From NCBI RefSeq assembly GCF_022179185.1, contig NZ_BPQJ01000011.1, positions 121,958-185,957 on the forward strand: 64,000 bases of DNA. Reading direction: 5' to 3'. The DNA comes from Methylobacterium frigidaeris. GTDB taxonomy: Bacteria > Pseudomonadota > Alphaproteobacteria > Rhizobiales > Beijerinckiaceae. The notes below the pieces were generated by a model that did no database searches, was not told the origin of the DNA, and saw only the letters and a list, made by a program, of their open reading frames with translations. Shown in pieces: positions 41,725-50,823 of this stretch. Within the stretch, counting starts at the first letter, position 1, and each line of letters opens with the position of its first letter. A program made the position numbers and the translations under genes.

Positions 41725-42095
41725 AAGATGCGTTCCAGGTAGGGGCGGGCGCGAATGGGGCTTGATGTACCCGGTCCTGTCGGCGAGCGTGGCTCCATGT
41801 TCGTCCGCGACAGCCGGCTAGCCTTCGATCCCACCCGATCTCGGGAGTAGGCCCCGCACCGCCGCAGGGATGCGGCCGACAACGTTAGCTCAGCTGCCGA
41901 GCGTCATGGTGAGCACGGCCATCGCCGCCACGACGCAGACCAGCCGCGCGGCCGGTAAGTTCTCTGCGTTCTTATCCGCAGATCGGCAAACGATCGATCG
42001 CGCTCCCTGATATCCGCCGAGGCATCGGTGTCCTCTTCGTTGACGGGCGTGGCCTCCTGTGCAAGGGACACCCGCCCAGTTTCAGCGGAGGGGCA
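41725..42095. other. Intergenic region, end of the accessory segment
   Basis: No supported gene lies in these 371 bases. GC content rises back to the window's norm. AGCTCAGCTG at 41887-41896 matches a 10-base piece of the tRNA-Lys D-arm, but the rest of a tRNA is absent, so I give it no weight as an attachment site. Confidence 0.4.
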
Positions 42096-42662
42096 ATGTC
42101 GGGGAATGATGCGCTCATGAAGGCCTTGGCTGATGTGAGCGAACGGAGAGCGGCGCTCGAGGCTGAGTACGAGCGCGTCGGGGCGGAGCTGGCCAAGCTC
42201 CGGCTCGCCGAGAACGCGCTCCGGGCGATCATCGAAAATACGCCGATCGAGGATCTCGGCTTGTCGCTGAACTCCGCGGGGGCGGCTTCCGGCCTGGACC
42301 GGAGCGAGCCGCGCGCGAGCGGGCGGCGCGGTCCCCGGGGGCCGCGGGCGAACTCCACCAAGGGCCGCCTCAAGGCGCTGATCGACGGGGCCGGGCCGCA
42401 GGGCCTGTCGCAGCCGCAGATTCTGCGTGCGCTGCCCGATGCCGCGCCGGCCACCATCAACGCCTATCTCAGCTCCATGGTCACCGCCGGCGAGGCGCTG
42501 CTCGTCGGCAACTTCTACACCAAGGCCCGGACCCGGGACGACGAGGCCGAGCCGTCGGAGGACGAGGCCGAGCGGCCGGAGGACGACGACGATGCCTATG
42601 ACGGCGACGACCTCGCCGACGAGGACGGTGTGGACCGGGACGACGCCGCGAAACGCGCCTGA
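42096..42662 (+). CDS. Hypothetical protein: coiled coil, winged-helix-like core, acidic tail
   Basis: The 188-residue product has three parts. Residues 5-50 are a heptad-containing helix (LMKALADVSERRAALEAEYERVGAELAKLRLAENALRAII in pieces). Residues 85-145, KGRLKALIDGAGPQGLSQPQILRALPDAAPATINAYLSSMV, have the length and pattern of a winged helix. Residues 148-188 are a strongly acidic tail (EDEAERPEDDDDAYDGDDLADEDG). A basic linker RASGRRGPRGPR separates the first two. It could be a nucleic-acid-binding or regulatory protein. I do not recognise the family; it stands alone. Confidence 0.7.
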   Translation: MSGNDALMKALADVSERRAALEAEYERVGAELAKLRLAENALRAIIENTPIEDLGLSLNSAGAASGLDRSEPRASGRRGPRGPRANSTKGRLKALIDGAGPQGLSQPQILRALPDAAPATINAYLSSMVTAGEALLVGNFYTKARTRDDEAEPSEDEAERPEDDDDAYDGDDLADEDGVDRDDAAKRA

Positions 42663-42854
42663 ACCGGCGCCGCCGGGTGCGCTCGCGCACCGGCTTGGCG
42701 GTGCAAAGGGGCGCACATCCGGGCTACACCCGGTCGGTTTCTCGTCGCTCTCAGGTCGGGCGCGACGACGTGCCGACACGGGATGGTGGCGGTCCGGCTT
42801 CGTCCGGCCTAGGTGATCGGCCACCCCGCTAGCCCTGACACGCCCCGGGACCGG

Positions 42855-43777
<923 letters not shown>

Positions 43778-43781
<4 letters not shown>

Positions 43782-44539
43782 ACTGGCCCGCCATCCGCGC
43801 CATCTACGGCTTCGAGATGCACCGCGCCTTCCGCACGCTGCTCCAGAGCATCGTCGCGCCGGTGATCTCCACCTCGCTCTACTTCGTGGTCTTCGGCGCC
43901 GCGATCGGCGGGCGGATCACCTCGGTCGACGGCGTTCCCTACGGCGCCTTCATCGTGCCGGGGCTGATCATGCTGACGCTGCTCACCCAGAGCATCGCCA
44001 ACGCCTCGTTCGGCATCTACTTCCCGCGCTTCTCCGGCACGATCTACGAGATCCTCTCGGCGCCGATCTCGGCGGTCGAGATCGTCGCCGGCTATGTCGG
44101 GGCGGCGGCCACCAAGTCGATCATGCTCGGGCTGATCATCCTGGCGACCTCGGCCCTGTTCGTGCCGCTGCGCATCGAGCACCCCTTCGTGATGGTGCTG
44201 TTCCTGGTGCTCACCGCGGTCACCTTCAGCCTGTTCGGCTTCGTGATCGGCCTGTGGGCGGACGGGTTCGAGAAGCTGCAGCTGGTGCCGCTCCTCATCG
44301 TCACGCCGCTGACCTTCCTCGGCGGCAGCTTCTACTCGATAGACATGCTGCCGCCGCTGTGGCGGGCGGTGAGCCTCGTCAATCCGGTCGTCTACCTGAT
44401 CAGCGGCTTCCGCTGGAGCTTCTACGGACACTCGGACGTCAACCCGGCGGTGAGCCTCGGCATGGCGGTGGTGTTCCTGATCGCCTGCCTCGCGGCGGTC
44501 GCCTGGATCTTCCGGACGGGGTACCGGCTGAAAAGCTGA
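43778..44539 (+). CDS. ABC-2 type transporter permease
   Basis: The 253-residue membrane protein has six predicted helices and the ABC-2 C-terminal pattern: [41 protein letters not shown]. It resembles NodJ/DrrB-type exporters. The start overlaps the ATPase stop, so the pair is an exporter with one nucleotide-binding and one membrane subunit. The exported compound is unknown; the nearby surface-glycan genes make a lipid or polysaccharide cargo conceivable, but nothing here proves it. Confidence 0.93.
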
Positions 44540-44612
44540 CGCGCCGACGCGTCGAGACGCGGAATGGCGCAGCTCTTGCTGCGGCGGACAAGCCCTAACG
44601 GAGCCCGCCGTC

Positions 44613-46229
44613 ATGCCCCGCCCGCTCTGCTCCTCCACCGCGCTCACGGCCCTGCTGCTCACGGCCGCGCCGGCCCTTGCCCAATCGACCTCGGCCGAAT
44701 CGGTCCTGCGCATCGGCATGACCGCCGCCGACGTGCCGACCACCACCGGCATGCCGAATAACGGCTTCGAGGGGATGCGCTTCCTCGGCTACCCGGTCTT
44801 CGAGGGGTTGGTGCTGTGGGACCTCTCGCGCACCGACCGGCTGGCGACCCTGCGGCCCGGCCTAGCGGAGAAGTGGGAGCAGGCGCCGGACGACAAGAAG
44901 ACCTGGATCTTCCACCTGCGCCAGGGCGTGCGCTTCCACGACGGCACCGCCTTCGACGCCGACGCGGTGATCTGGAACCTCGACCGCTACTTCAAGCAGG
45001 ACAGCCCGCAATACGAGCCGCCGGCCGCCGGCATCACCCGGGCCCGGGCGCCGCTGCTCGCCGGCTACCGCAAGATCGACGACCGCACGGTCGCCATCAC
45101 CAGCTCGGGCCCGGCCTCGTACTTCCCCTACATGGTGGTCTACCTGCTGTTCACCTCGCCGGCCTCGTTCGAGGCGGCCGGGCGGGACTGGGCCAAGGTC
45201 GGGATGCTGCCGGCGGCGGGCACCGGGCCGTTCCGCATCACCGGGGTGCGGCCGCGCGAGGCGGTCGAGCTCGCCCGCAACCCGGGCTATTGGGACCGCA
45301 ACAACCTGGCGAAGGTCGACAAGGTGCGGCTGATGCCGATCCCGGAGGCCAATGCCCGCATCGCGGCGCTCCGCGCCGGTCAGGTCGACTGGATCGAGGC
45401 GCCGGCGCCGGACGGGCTCGCGTCCCTGCGCCAGGCGGGCTTCACCATCACCACCGGCTCCTACCCGCATGTCTGGCCGTGGTTCTACAATATCGGCGCT
45501 GCGAACAGCCCGCTGAAGGACGTGCGGGTGCGACAAGCGTTGAACTACTGCATCGACCGAGACGGGCTGGTGACCTTCCTGAACGGCACCGCCGAGCCGG
45601 CCGTGGGCTGGCTGAAGGCCTCCGATCCGGATTTCGGCGCGCCGCAGAACCGCTACCGCCTCGACCCCGAGCGGGGTCGGGCGCTGCTCGCCGAGGCGGG
45701 CTTCACCGACAAGAGACCGCTGTCGCTCAAGGTGATGATCTCGACCTCCGGGTCGGGCCAGATGCAGCCGCTGCCGATGAACGAGTTCCTGCAGGAAAAC
45801 CTGAAGCAGACCTGCAACGTCGATGTCAGCTTCAACGTGGTCGAGTGGCAGGTGCTGCTCAATGCCGGGCGGGCGGCACCGGACTCGCCGTCGCTCCAGG
45901 GGGCGAACGCGCTCAACGTCTCCTCGCCCTCCTCGGACGTCGCCGTGATGGCGCGCTACTTCGCCTCCGCCAACGTCTCGCCGAAGGGCTTCAACTTCCC
46001 GCAATGGACGGATGCCCGCTTCGACGCGGCGCTCAAGGAACTCGCCGAGGCGACCGACCCCGAGGCCATCGCCAGGGCGACGCGGGCGGCGCATGAGCGC
46101 CTGGTCGACGATCCGCCCTGGCTGTACATCGTGCATGATCTCAACCCCAGGGCGATGTCGCCGCGGGTCAAGAACTTCGTCTCGCCCCAATCGTGGTTCG
46201 TCGACCTGAACCGGGTCAGCGTGCAGTGA
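44613..46229 (+). CDS. Peptide/nickel-type ABC transporter substrate-binding protein
   Basis: The 538-residue periplasmic protein belongs to SBP family 5. A signal peptide (LCSSTALTALLLTAAPALAQS) is followed by VLRIGMTAADVPTT, WIFHLRQGVRFHDGTAFDADAVIWNLDRYF and KDVRVRQALNYCIDRDGLVT, all characteristic. No permease or ATPase of the Dpp/Opp type is adjacent, so it is either an orphan binding protein or uses a transporter elsewhere. The downstream amidase overlaps or closely follows it, suggesting that the imported ligand is an amide. Confidence 0.92.
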   Translation: MPRPLCSSTALTALLLTAAPALAQSTSAESVLRIGMTAADVPTTTGMPNNGFEGMRFLGYPVFEGLVLWDLSRTDRLATLRPGLAEKWEQAPDDKKTWIFHLRQGVRFHDGTAFDADAVIWNLDRYFKQDSPQYEPPAAGITRARAPLLAGYRKIDDRTVAITSSGPASYFPYMVVYLLFTSPASFEAAGRDWAKVGMLPAAGTGPFRITGVRPREAVELARNPGYWDRNNLAKVDKVRLMPIPEANARIAALRAGQVDWIEAPAPDGLASLRQAGFTITTGSYPHVWPWFYNIGAANSPLKDVRVRQALNYCIDRDGLVTFLNGTAEPAVGWLKASDPDFGAPQNRYRLDPERGRALLAEAGFTDKRPLSLKVMISTSGSGQMQPLPMNEFLQENLKQTCNVDVSFNVVEWQVLLNAGRAAPDSPSLQGANALNVSSPSSDVAVMARYFASANVSPKGFNFPQWTDARFDAALKELAEATDPEAIARATRAAHERLVDDPPWLYIVHDLNPRAMSPRVKNFVSPQSWFVDLNRVSVQ

Positions 46230-46240
46230 GGAACGCCATC

Positions 46241-47626
46241 GTGACCGATCCCGCCGAGCTTTCCGCCCATCTCCTCGCCGGCGCCATCGCGACCCGAAAA
46301 ATCTCGCCGATCGAGGTCGTGGAGGCGCATCTCGACCGCATCGCGCGGCTGGAGCCGAAGCTCCGGGCCTTCGTGGAAGTCTATGCCGACGATGCCCGGC
46401 TCGCCGCAGAGGGCGCGGACCGGATGATCCGTGCCGGCCACGCCGTCGGCCCGCTGCACGGCGTGCCGGTGGCGCTCAAGGACCTGATCGACCTGGAGGG
46501 CCGGATCACCACCGGCGGCTCGGCGCATTTCCGCGAGCGGCGCGCCACCGAGACCGCCACCATCGCCAGGCGGATGCTGGCGCAGGGCATGATCGTGCTC
46601 GGCAAGACCCACACGGTCGAGTTCGCCTATGGCGGCTGGGGCACCAACCAGCATATGGGCACGCCGTGGAACCCGTGGGACCTCGAGACGCCGCGCACGC
46701 CGGGCGGCTCCAGCAGCGGATCGGGCGTCGCGGTGGCGGCCCGGATGGCGCCGTGGGCGATCGGCACCGATACCGGCGGCTCGGTGCGCCTGCCGGCCTC
46801 GTTCTGCGGGCTCACCGGCCTCAAGGTCACGATCGGCCGCGTCAGCACCGCCGGCATCGTGCCACTGAGCACCACCCTCGACACGCCGGGGCCGATGGCG
46901 CGCAGCGTCGAGGACGTGGCGCTCCTCTACACCATCCTGTCGGGGCCCGATCCCCGCGACCCGAATACGCGGGGCATCGCCCCCGAGGACCCGATGCCGG
47001 TGCTGCATCGCGGGGTGCGCGGATTGCGCCTTGCCCGGATGCCGGCGGCGGAGCGGGCGGGCGTCTCGTCCGAGATGCTGGACGCCTACGACGCCTCCCT
47101 GGAGGCGCTGGCGCGGCTCGGCGCCGAGATCGTCGATATCGATCTGCCGTTCCGCTTCGTCGATCTCGTGACCACCTCGGCGATCGTCATGGCCGAGTGC
47201 TACTTCTTCAACGGCGCCCTGTCGGAGGACCGGGCCTCGCGCCTCGACGAGGATGTCCGCCTGCGCACCCTCGCCGGTGCGGGGGTGAGCGCGCAGGACT
47301 ACCTGCGCACCCGGCGGATGCAGCAGGAGATGAAGGCTGCCTTCGCCCGGGCGATGGACGGCATCGACGCGCTCCTGACGCCGACCACCGAGAGCGCGGC
47401 GATCCCCCTCGACGCTGTCGACCAGGCGGTGATGCCCTCGCGCTTCACCCGCTTCGGCAATCTGCTCGAACTCTGCGCCCTGGCGCTGCCGAACGGGTTC
47501 ACCACGAAGGGCCTGCCGCTCTCGCTCCAGATCGTCTGCCGCGGCTACGACGAGGCGACGGCGCTCCGCATCGGGCAGGCCTACCAGGGAGCCACGGAGT
47601 GGCACCTGCGGGCGCCGGCCGTGTGA
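46241..47626 (+). CDS. Amidase signature family enzyme
   Basis: The 461-residue enzyme has the Ser-cisSer-Lys triad: Lys80 in GVPVALKDLID, cis-Ser157 in PGGSSSGSGVA and nucleophile Ser181 in TDTGGSVRLPASFCG. It hydrolyses a carboxamide; the substrate is not predictable. The GTG at 46241 follows GAGGAA with 7-base spacing, better than the GTG at 46226 that overlaps the upstream stop. Co-transcription with the binding protein suggests an uptake-and-hydrolysis pair. Confidence 0.92.
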   Translation: MTDPAELSAHLLAGAIATRKISPIEVVEAHLDRIARLEPKLRAFVEVYADDARLAAEGADRMIRAGHAVGPLHGVPVALKDLIDLEGRITTGGSAHFRERRATETATIARRMLAQGMIVLGKTHTVEFAYGGWGTNQHMGTPWNPWDLETPRTPGGSSSGSGVAVAARMAPWAIGTDTGGSVRLPASFCGLTGLKVTIGRVSTAGIVPLSTTLDTPGPMARSVEDVALLYTILSGPDPRDPNTRGIAPEDPMPVLHRGVRGLRLARMPAAERAGVSSEMLDAYDASLEALARLGAEIVDIDLPFRFVDLVTTSAIVMAECYFFNGALSEDRASRLDEDVRLRTLAGAGVSAQDYLRTRRMQQEMKAAFARAMDGIDALLTPTTESAAIPLDAVDQAVMPSRFTRFGNLLELCALALPNGFTTKGLPLSLQIVCRGYDEATALRIGQAYQGATEWHLRAPAV

Positions 47627-47654
47627 GGGTGTTGACTCTCCTTGCGATCTTCTC

Positions 47655-47704
47655 ATCCACCGCGTCATTCCGGGGCCGCGCGGCTCCGGAATGACGCGGT
47701 GGAT
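47655..47704. repeat. 19-bp perfect palindromic repeat element
   Basis: A left arm at 47655-47673 (core CGCGTCATTCCGG) pairs perfectly with the right arm at 47686-47704 (core CCGGAATGACGCG) around a 12-base GC-rich loop. It lies between convergent genes. It looks like a dispersed intergenic palindrome, not a terminator, since no T-tract follows on either strand. Confidence 0.7.
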
Positions 47705-47753
47705 TTCGGCTCCGTCGAGCAACTCAGAATGCTCGGAAACAAGTTCAAAAACA

Positions 47754-47789
47754 TGACGCCCCCGGACGGGGATCCGTCCGGGGGCGTCA
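47754..47789 (-). terminator. Intrinsic terminator of the SGNH esterase gene
   Basis: TGACGCCCCCGGAC (47754-47767) pairs with GTCCGGGGGCGTCA (47776-47789), with two further base pairs inside leaving a 4-base loop. On the minus strand the hairpin is followed by TGTTTTTG. It lies 28 bases past the stop of the minus-strand gene at 47817, in textbook position. Confidence 0.85.
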
Positions 47790-47816
47790 ATCGAGCACGG
47801 TGAGGCGTGAGCCCAC

Positions 47817-48644
47817 TCAGCCCCGCTTCAGGGCCACATTGCCCGGCAGCGGCTGACGCTTGGCGCGGGCGACCGCCTGGAGCGGGTCGGGCCGCGGGGT
47901 CACGGCATCGAGGATGTCGCGGCCCAGCGCCTGGGCGAGGCAGGCATAGCCCTGGTCGCCCATGTGGAACTTGTCGGCGGACAGCATGCCGACGAGCAGG
48001 CCGGGATCCTGGCGGTTCCAGTCCTTCATCAGGGCATAGCGCGAGAAGACCGGCACCTCGGCGTCGGCCGCGACCGTCGCGACCAAGCCGACGAAGCGCT
48101 CGTAGCGGGCGTGGTCGGGGATCGCCGGGTAATATTGCTGGTCGAGGATGATGAGGTCGCTGCCGGCGGCGCGGACCAGGGCGATGCCCTGCTCGAGCCG
48201 GTCGCGGAACGCCGCCTCGCTGCCGCCGGTGATCGCGTCGTTGGTGCCGACTTGCCAGATCACCAGGTCGGGTTTGACCGGCCGCGCCAGGACCTCGGCG
48301 AGGCGCGCCAGCGTCTGGTCGGCGGTCTCGCCGCCGATGCCCGCATTGGTCACCTCCACCGGGGTGCCGCGCCAGGCGGTGCGCAGGGATTGCTCGAGCA
48401 GGTGCGGGTAGGTCCGGTCCGGCGCGGAGGCGCCGATGCCCTCCGTGGAGGACGAGCCGATGGCGAGCACCCGCACCGCCTCGCGCCGCGCCACATGGGC
48501 CTCGGTCACGCCGAGGCTCATCCGCTCCGCCGCCGACGGCAGCGAGGCCGGGCACGCCGCCGCGGGACGGGCCGCAACGAGATGACCGGCAAGGATGGCC
48601 GCCGACAGGCAGGCCATCCGGCCCAGGTGAAACCGGAGAAGCAT
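47817..48644 (-). CDS. Exported SGNH/GDSL hydrolase
   Basis: The 275-residue product has a signal peptide (LSAAILAGHLVAARPAAA). Block I is VLAIGSSSTEGIGAS with nucleophile Ser65, block II is NAGIGGETADQTL, block III is WQVGTNDAI with the oxyanion Asn, and block V is SADKFHMGDQGY with the Asp and His. All four SGNH blocks are therefore intact. It is probably a periplasmic lipase/esterase or glycan deacetylase of the arylesterase type. It stands alone with its own terminator. The start at 48644 precedes the signal peptide directly. Confidence 0.9.
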   Translation of the reverse strand: MLLRFHLGRMACLSAAILAGHLVAARPAAACPASLPSAAERMSLGVTEAHVARREAVRVLAIGSSSTEGIGASAPDRTYPHLLEQSLRTAWRGTPVEVTNAGIGGETADQTLARLAEVLARPVKPDLVIWQVGTNDAITGGSEAAFRDRLEQGIALVRAAGSDLIILDQQYYPAIPDHARYERFVGLVATVAADAEVPVFSRYALMKDWNRQDPGLLVGMLSADKFHMGDQGYACLAQALGRDILDAVTPRPDPLQAVARAKRQPLPGNVALKRG

Positions 48645-49047
48645 GGCAGTTCCGGACAAGGAGGGAGATGAACCGATTCGGTTCCGTATTTTTCGGGTAA
48701 CATGCGCGTTACCGCCGATCCAGCCGAAAATGAAGCTGAGCCAAGACGAACCCCAAGGCTCTGCTCGGCTGGTCAGCGAAATCGGTGGCCACAGCCGAGA
48801 ACTGCGTAGATTCGGCTCACCGCCGGTTAAGCTTGAGCACCCGTTGAGGGGCTGTGGCCCGCACACGTGTCCGTTACGCGTGCGGGGATGGGACGCGATC
48901 GCGGTGCGGTCGGCAATCCCCGACCGGCCGCCCTCCACATCATCCCGGCTTCCGGCGCCGGCAGGGCTCGGGAGCCGCAGAGAAGCGAGGCCCCTGGACG
49001 GCAGGGATCGTCGAACGGGCCCCGCGGTGCCCCGGGCGCGAGCTGCC
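48645..49047. other. Intergenic region upstream of the SGNH gene
   Basis: No gene is visible in these 403 bases; the frames present lack recognisable content. The A+T-richer part near 48660-48740 is the likely promoter of the minus-strand esterase and contains the palindrome at 48670-48684. Confidence 0.4.
48670..48684. promoter_or_regulatory. Palindrome upstream of the SGNH gene
   Basis: GAACCGA-T-TCGGTTC is a perfect 7-bp inverted repeat with one central base, 26 bases before the start codon on the minus strand. It is followed by GTATTTTTCGGG. Position and symmetry suggest an operator near the promoter; the regulator is unknown. Confidence 0.4.
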
Positions 49048-49374
49048 TCAAGCCTCCTCCGCTTCTGGCTCCTCCGGGACCTCCATGTCCAGCAACGCCG
49101 CGCTCAACCCCTTGCCGTGGGCGTCGAGCGCCAGCGACCGGGTCACGCCGCCGCCCAGGGCGCCCGTCAGCACGAAGTTGAGGGCGCCGAGGCGGGGCAG
49201 GGCGTAGCGGATCACCTCGCCCTGGACGATGCCGGCGAAGTGGGCCCGCACCCGCTCGGGCGTCACGTGGCGTTCGAGCCGCGGGTAATCGGCCGGGTCG
49301 TGGGCGATCAGCGAGATGTTGGCGGTGTTGCCCTTGTCGCCGGTGCGGGAATGGGCGAGCGCGCGCAGCTTCAT
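49048..49374 (-). CDS. AtuA-type ferredoxin-like domain protein
   Basis: The 108-residue product begins MKLRALAHSRTGDKGNTANISLIAHDP, the signature of the small domain that forms the C-terminus of AtuA-like proteins. It continues with VTPERVRAHFAGI and LGALNFVLTGALGGGVTRSLALDAHGKGLS. The ATG at 49374 follows AGGGAG with ideal spacing; a GTG at 49389 overlaps the upstream stop. Here the domain is a separate gene directly behind its AtuA partner. Acyclic terpene use is the family's name-giving pathway, but the reaction is not established. Confidence 0.85.
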   Translation of the reverse strand: MKLRALAHSRTGDKGNTANISLIAHDPADYPRLERHVTPERVRAHFAGIVQGEVIRYALPRLGALNFVLTGALGGGVTRSLALDAHGKGLSAALLDMEVPEEPEAEEA

Positions 49375-49385
49375 CGTCATCTCCC

Positions 49386-50723
49386 TCACGCCTCGATCAT
49401 CCGCACGCTCGGCCGGGCGAGCGCCGCCGGCACCAGCACCGAGAGCACGCCGACGACCTCGCGGGCCGATTTCCAGGCTCCGCCGCCGCCAGCCGGGCCG
49501 TTGGTGTAGAGGGTCTCGACCTCGTTGCCGATCCGGGCCGCCTCGCTGAGGCTGTCGCAGCGCCCGGCGACGCGGATGCGCACCTCGTAGGGCTCGGCAT
49601 CACCGGCCAGGCGGGGGCCGTGCAGGGAATCGACGCCGATCAGGTCGAAGCGCAGCTCGTTCGCCTGGACGCCCGTAAGTTCGAGGCGCGCGCGCACGAT
49701 GTCGAGGGCGAGGCGGCCTCGGGCCGCGGCGCCCGGACCGGCATAGGAGATCTGGCCCTCGCCGATATAGGAATCGATCAGCCCGACCGAGACCTTGAGG
49801 AGCCCAGTCGCCGGCGCGCCGCGCCCGCCGGTCACCCGCACCCGGTCGGGGCCGATGGCCTCCATGGCGACCTCGGAGAAGTCCGCCACCACGTCGGGCT
49901 GCAGGTAGCGGGCGGGGTCGTGCACCTCGTAGAGCAGCTGCTCCTTGCAGGTGGCGAGCGTCACCTGGCCGCCCGATCCCGGCACCTTGGTGATCTCGAT
50001 GCCGCCATCCTCAGTCACGATGCCGATGGGAAAGCCGAGGCGGGCGAGGCCAGCCACGTCCTTCACCCCCGGATCGGCGAAGTAGCCGCCGGTGATCTGG
50101 CCGGCGCATTCGAGGAGGTGGCCGGCGAGCGTGCCGCGGCCGAGACGGTCCCAATCATCCATGGCCCAGCCGAAGGCGTGGATCAGCGGCGCGAGGAAGA
50201 GCGCCGGGTCGCCGACCCGGCCGGTGACGACGACGTCGGCGCCTTGCGCCAGAGCCTCGGCGATGGGGCCGGCGCCCAGATACGCGTTGGCCGAGATCAC
50301 CCGGTTGCCGAGGTCGCGCACCCGGCCGCCGGTCTCGAGAATCTGGTCGTCGCCGGCCCCGATCGCCTCGAGTACGTCGTCGCCGAGCACCGCCGCTACC
50401 TTGAGGCCGGTGAGCCCGAGGTCGCGGGCGATCGCCCGGGTCTTCTCCGCCGCGGCGAGCGGGTTGGCGGCGCCCATGTTGGTCACGATGCGGGTGCCGT
50501 TCCGCCGGCACGGCTCCAGCACCGCCCGCATCCGGGCCTCCAGCAGCGGGTCGTAGCCGGCGGCGGGATCGCGCAGGCGGGCCTGCTGGGCGAGCGCGAT
50601 GGTGCGCTCGGCCAGGCACTCGAAGACGAGGTAGTCGAGGGCGCCGTGCTCGGCGAGTTCGAGGGCGGGCTCGATCCGGTCGCCGGCATAACCGGCGCCG
50701 GCGCCCAGGCGGATGGTTCTCAT
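49386..50723 (-). CDS. AtuA/DUF1446 family protein
   Basis: The 445-residue product matches the acyclic terpene utilisation AtuA family (formerly DUF1446): IRLGAGAGYAGDRIEPALELAE at the start, DYLVFECLAERTIALAQ, RIVTNMGAANPLAA, VVTGRVGDPALFLAPL and GRGTLAGHLLECAGQITGGYFADPG. The reaction is unknown. AAGGAGG stands 6 bases before this ATG (or 3 before the adjacent upstream one). It sits between a CitMHS transporter and the small AtuA domain, indicating a carboxylate-catabolism operon. Confidence 0.88.
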   Translation of the reverse strand: MRTIRLGAGAGYAGDRIEPALELAEHGALDYLVFECLAERTIALAQQARLRDPAAGYDPLLEARMRAVLEPCRRNGTRIVTNMGAANPLAAAEKTRAIARDLGLTGLKVAAVLGDDVLEAIGAGDDQILETGGRVRDLGNRVISANAYLGAGPIAEALAQGADVVVTGRVGDPALFLAPLIHAFGWAMDDWDRLGRGTLAGHLLECAGQITGGYFADPGVKDVAGLARLGFPIGIVTEDGGIEITKVPGSGGQVTLATCKEQLLYEVHDPARYLQPDVVADFSEVAMEAIGPDRVRVTGGRGAPATGLLKVSVGLIDSYIGEGQISYAGPGAAARGRLALDIVRARLELTGVQANELRFDLIGVDSLHGPRLAGDAEPYEVRIRVAGRCDSLSEAARIGNEVETLYTNGPAGGGGAWKSAREVVGVLSVLVPAALARPSVRMIEA

Positions 50724-50756
50724 CATTCTCCTCCTTGTGCCTTCGTCTCCGGCGAA

Positions 50757-50783
50757 GGCGTCCGGCGCATCAGCGCCGACGCC
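50757..50783 (-). terminator. Hairpin between the CitMHS and AtuA genes
   Basis: GGCGT, a bulged C, CGGCGC, loop ATCA, GCGCCG and ACGCC form an 11-bp stem with one bulge, 41 bases beyond the transporter stop. No T-tract follows. It may stabilise or attenuate transcript between the two genes. Confidence 0.35.
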
Positions 50784-50823
50784 CGTTCGGGCTTGCACAG
50801 AGCACCCTGCGGGTGCCGTGGGA

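Noticed and set aside
41887-41896. AGCTCAGCTG matching the tRNA-Lys D-arm, as a possible att repeat closing the islet
   Set aside because: Only 10 bases match, from the 5' half of the tRNA, whereas integrase att repeats usually copy the 3' end. No longer match was found.
41890-42020. Minus-strand hydrophobic reading (PAARLVCVVAAMAVLTMTLGS then stop)
   Set aside because: It looks like a membrane helix but has no plausible start codon or ribosome binding site, and upstream it reads into Arg-rich noise.
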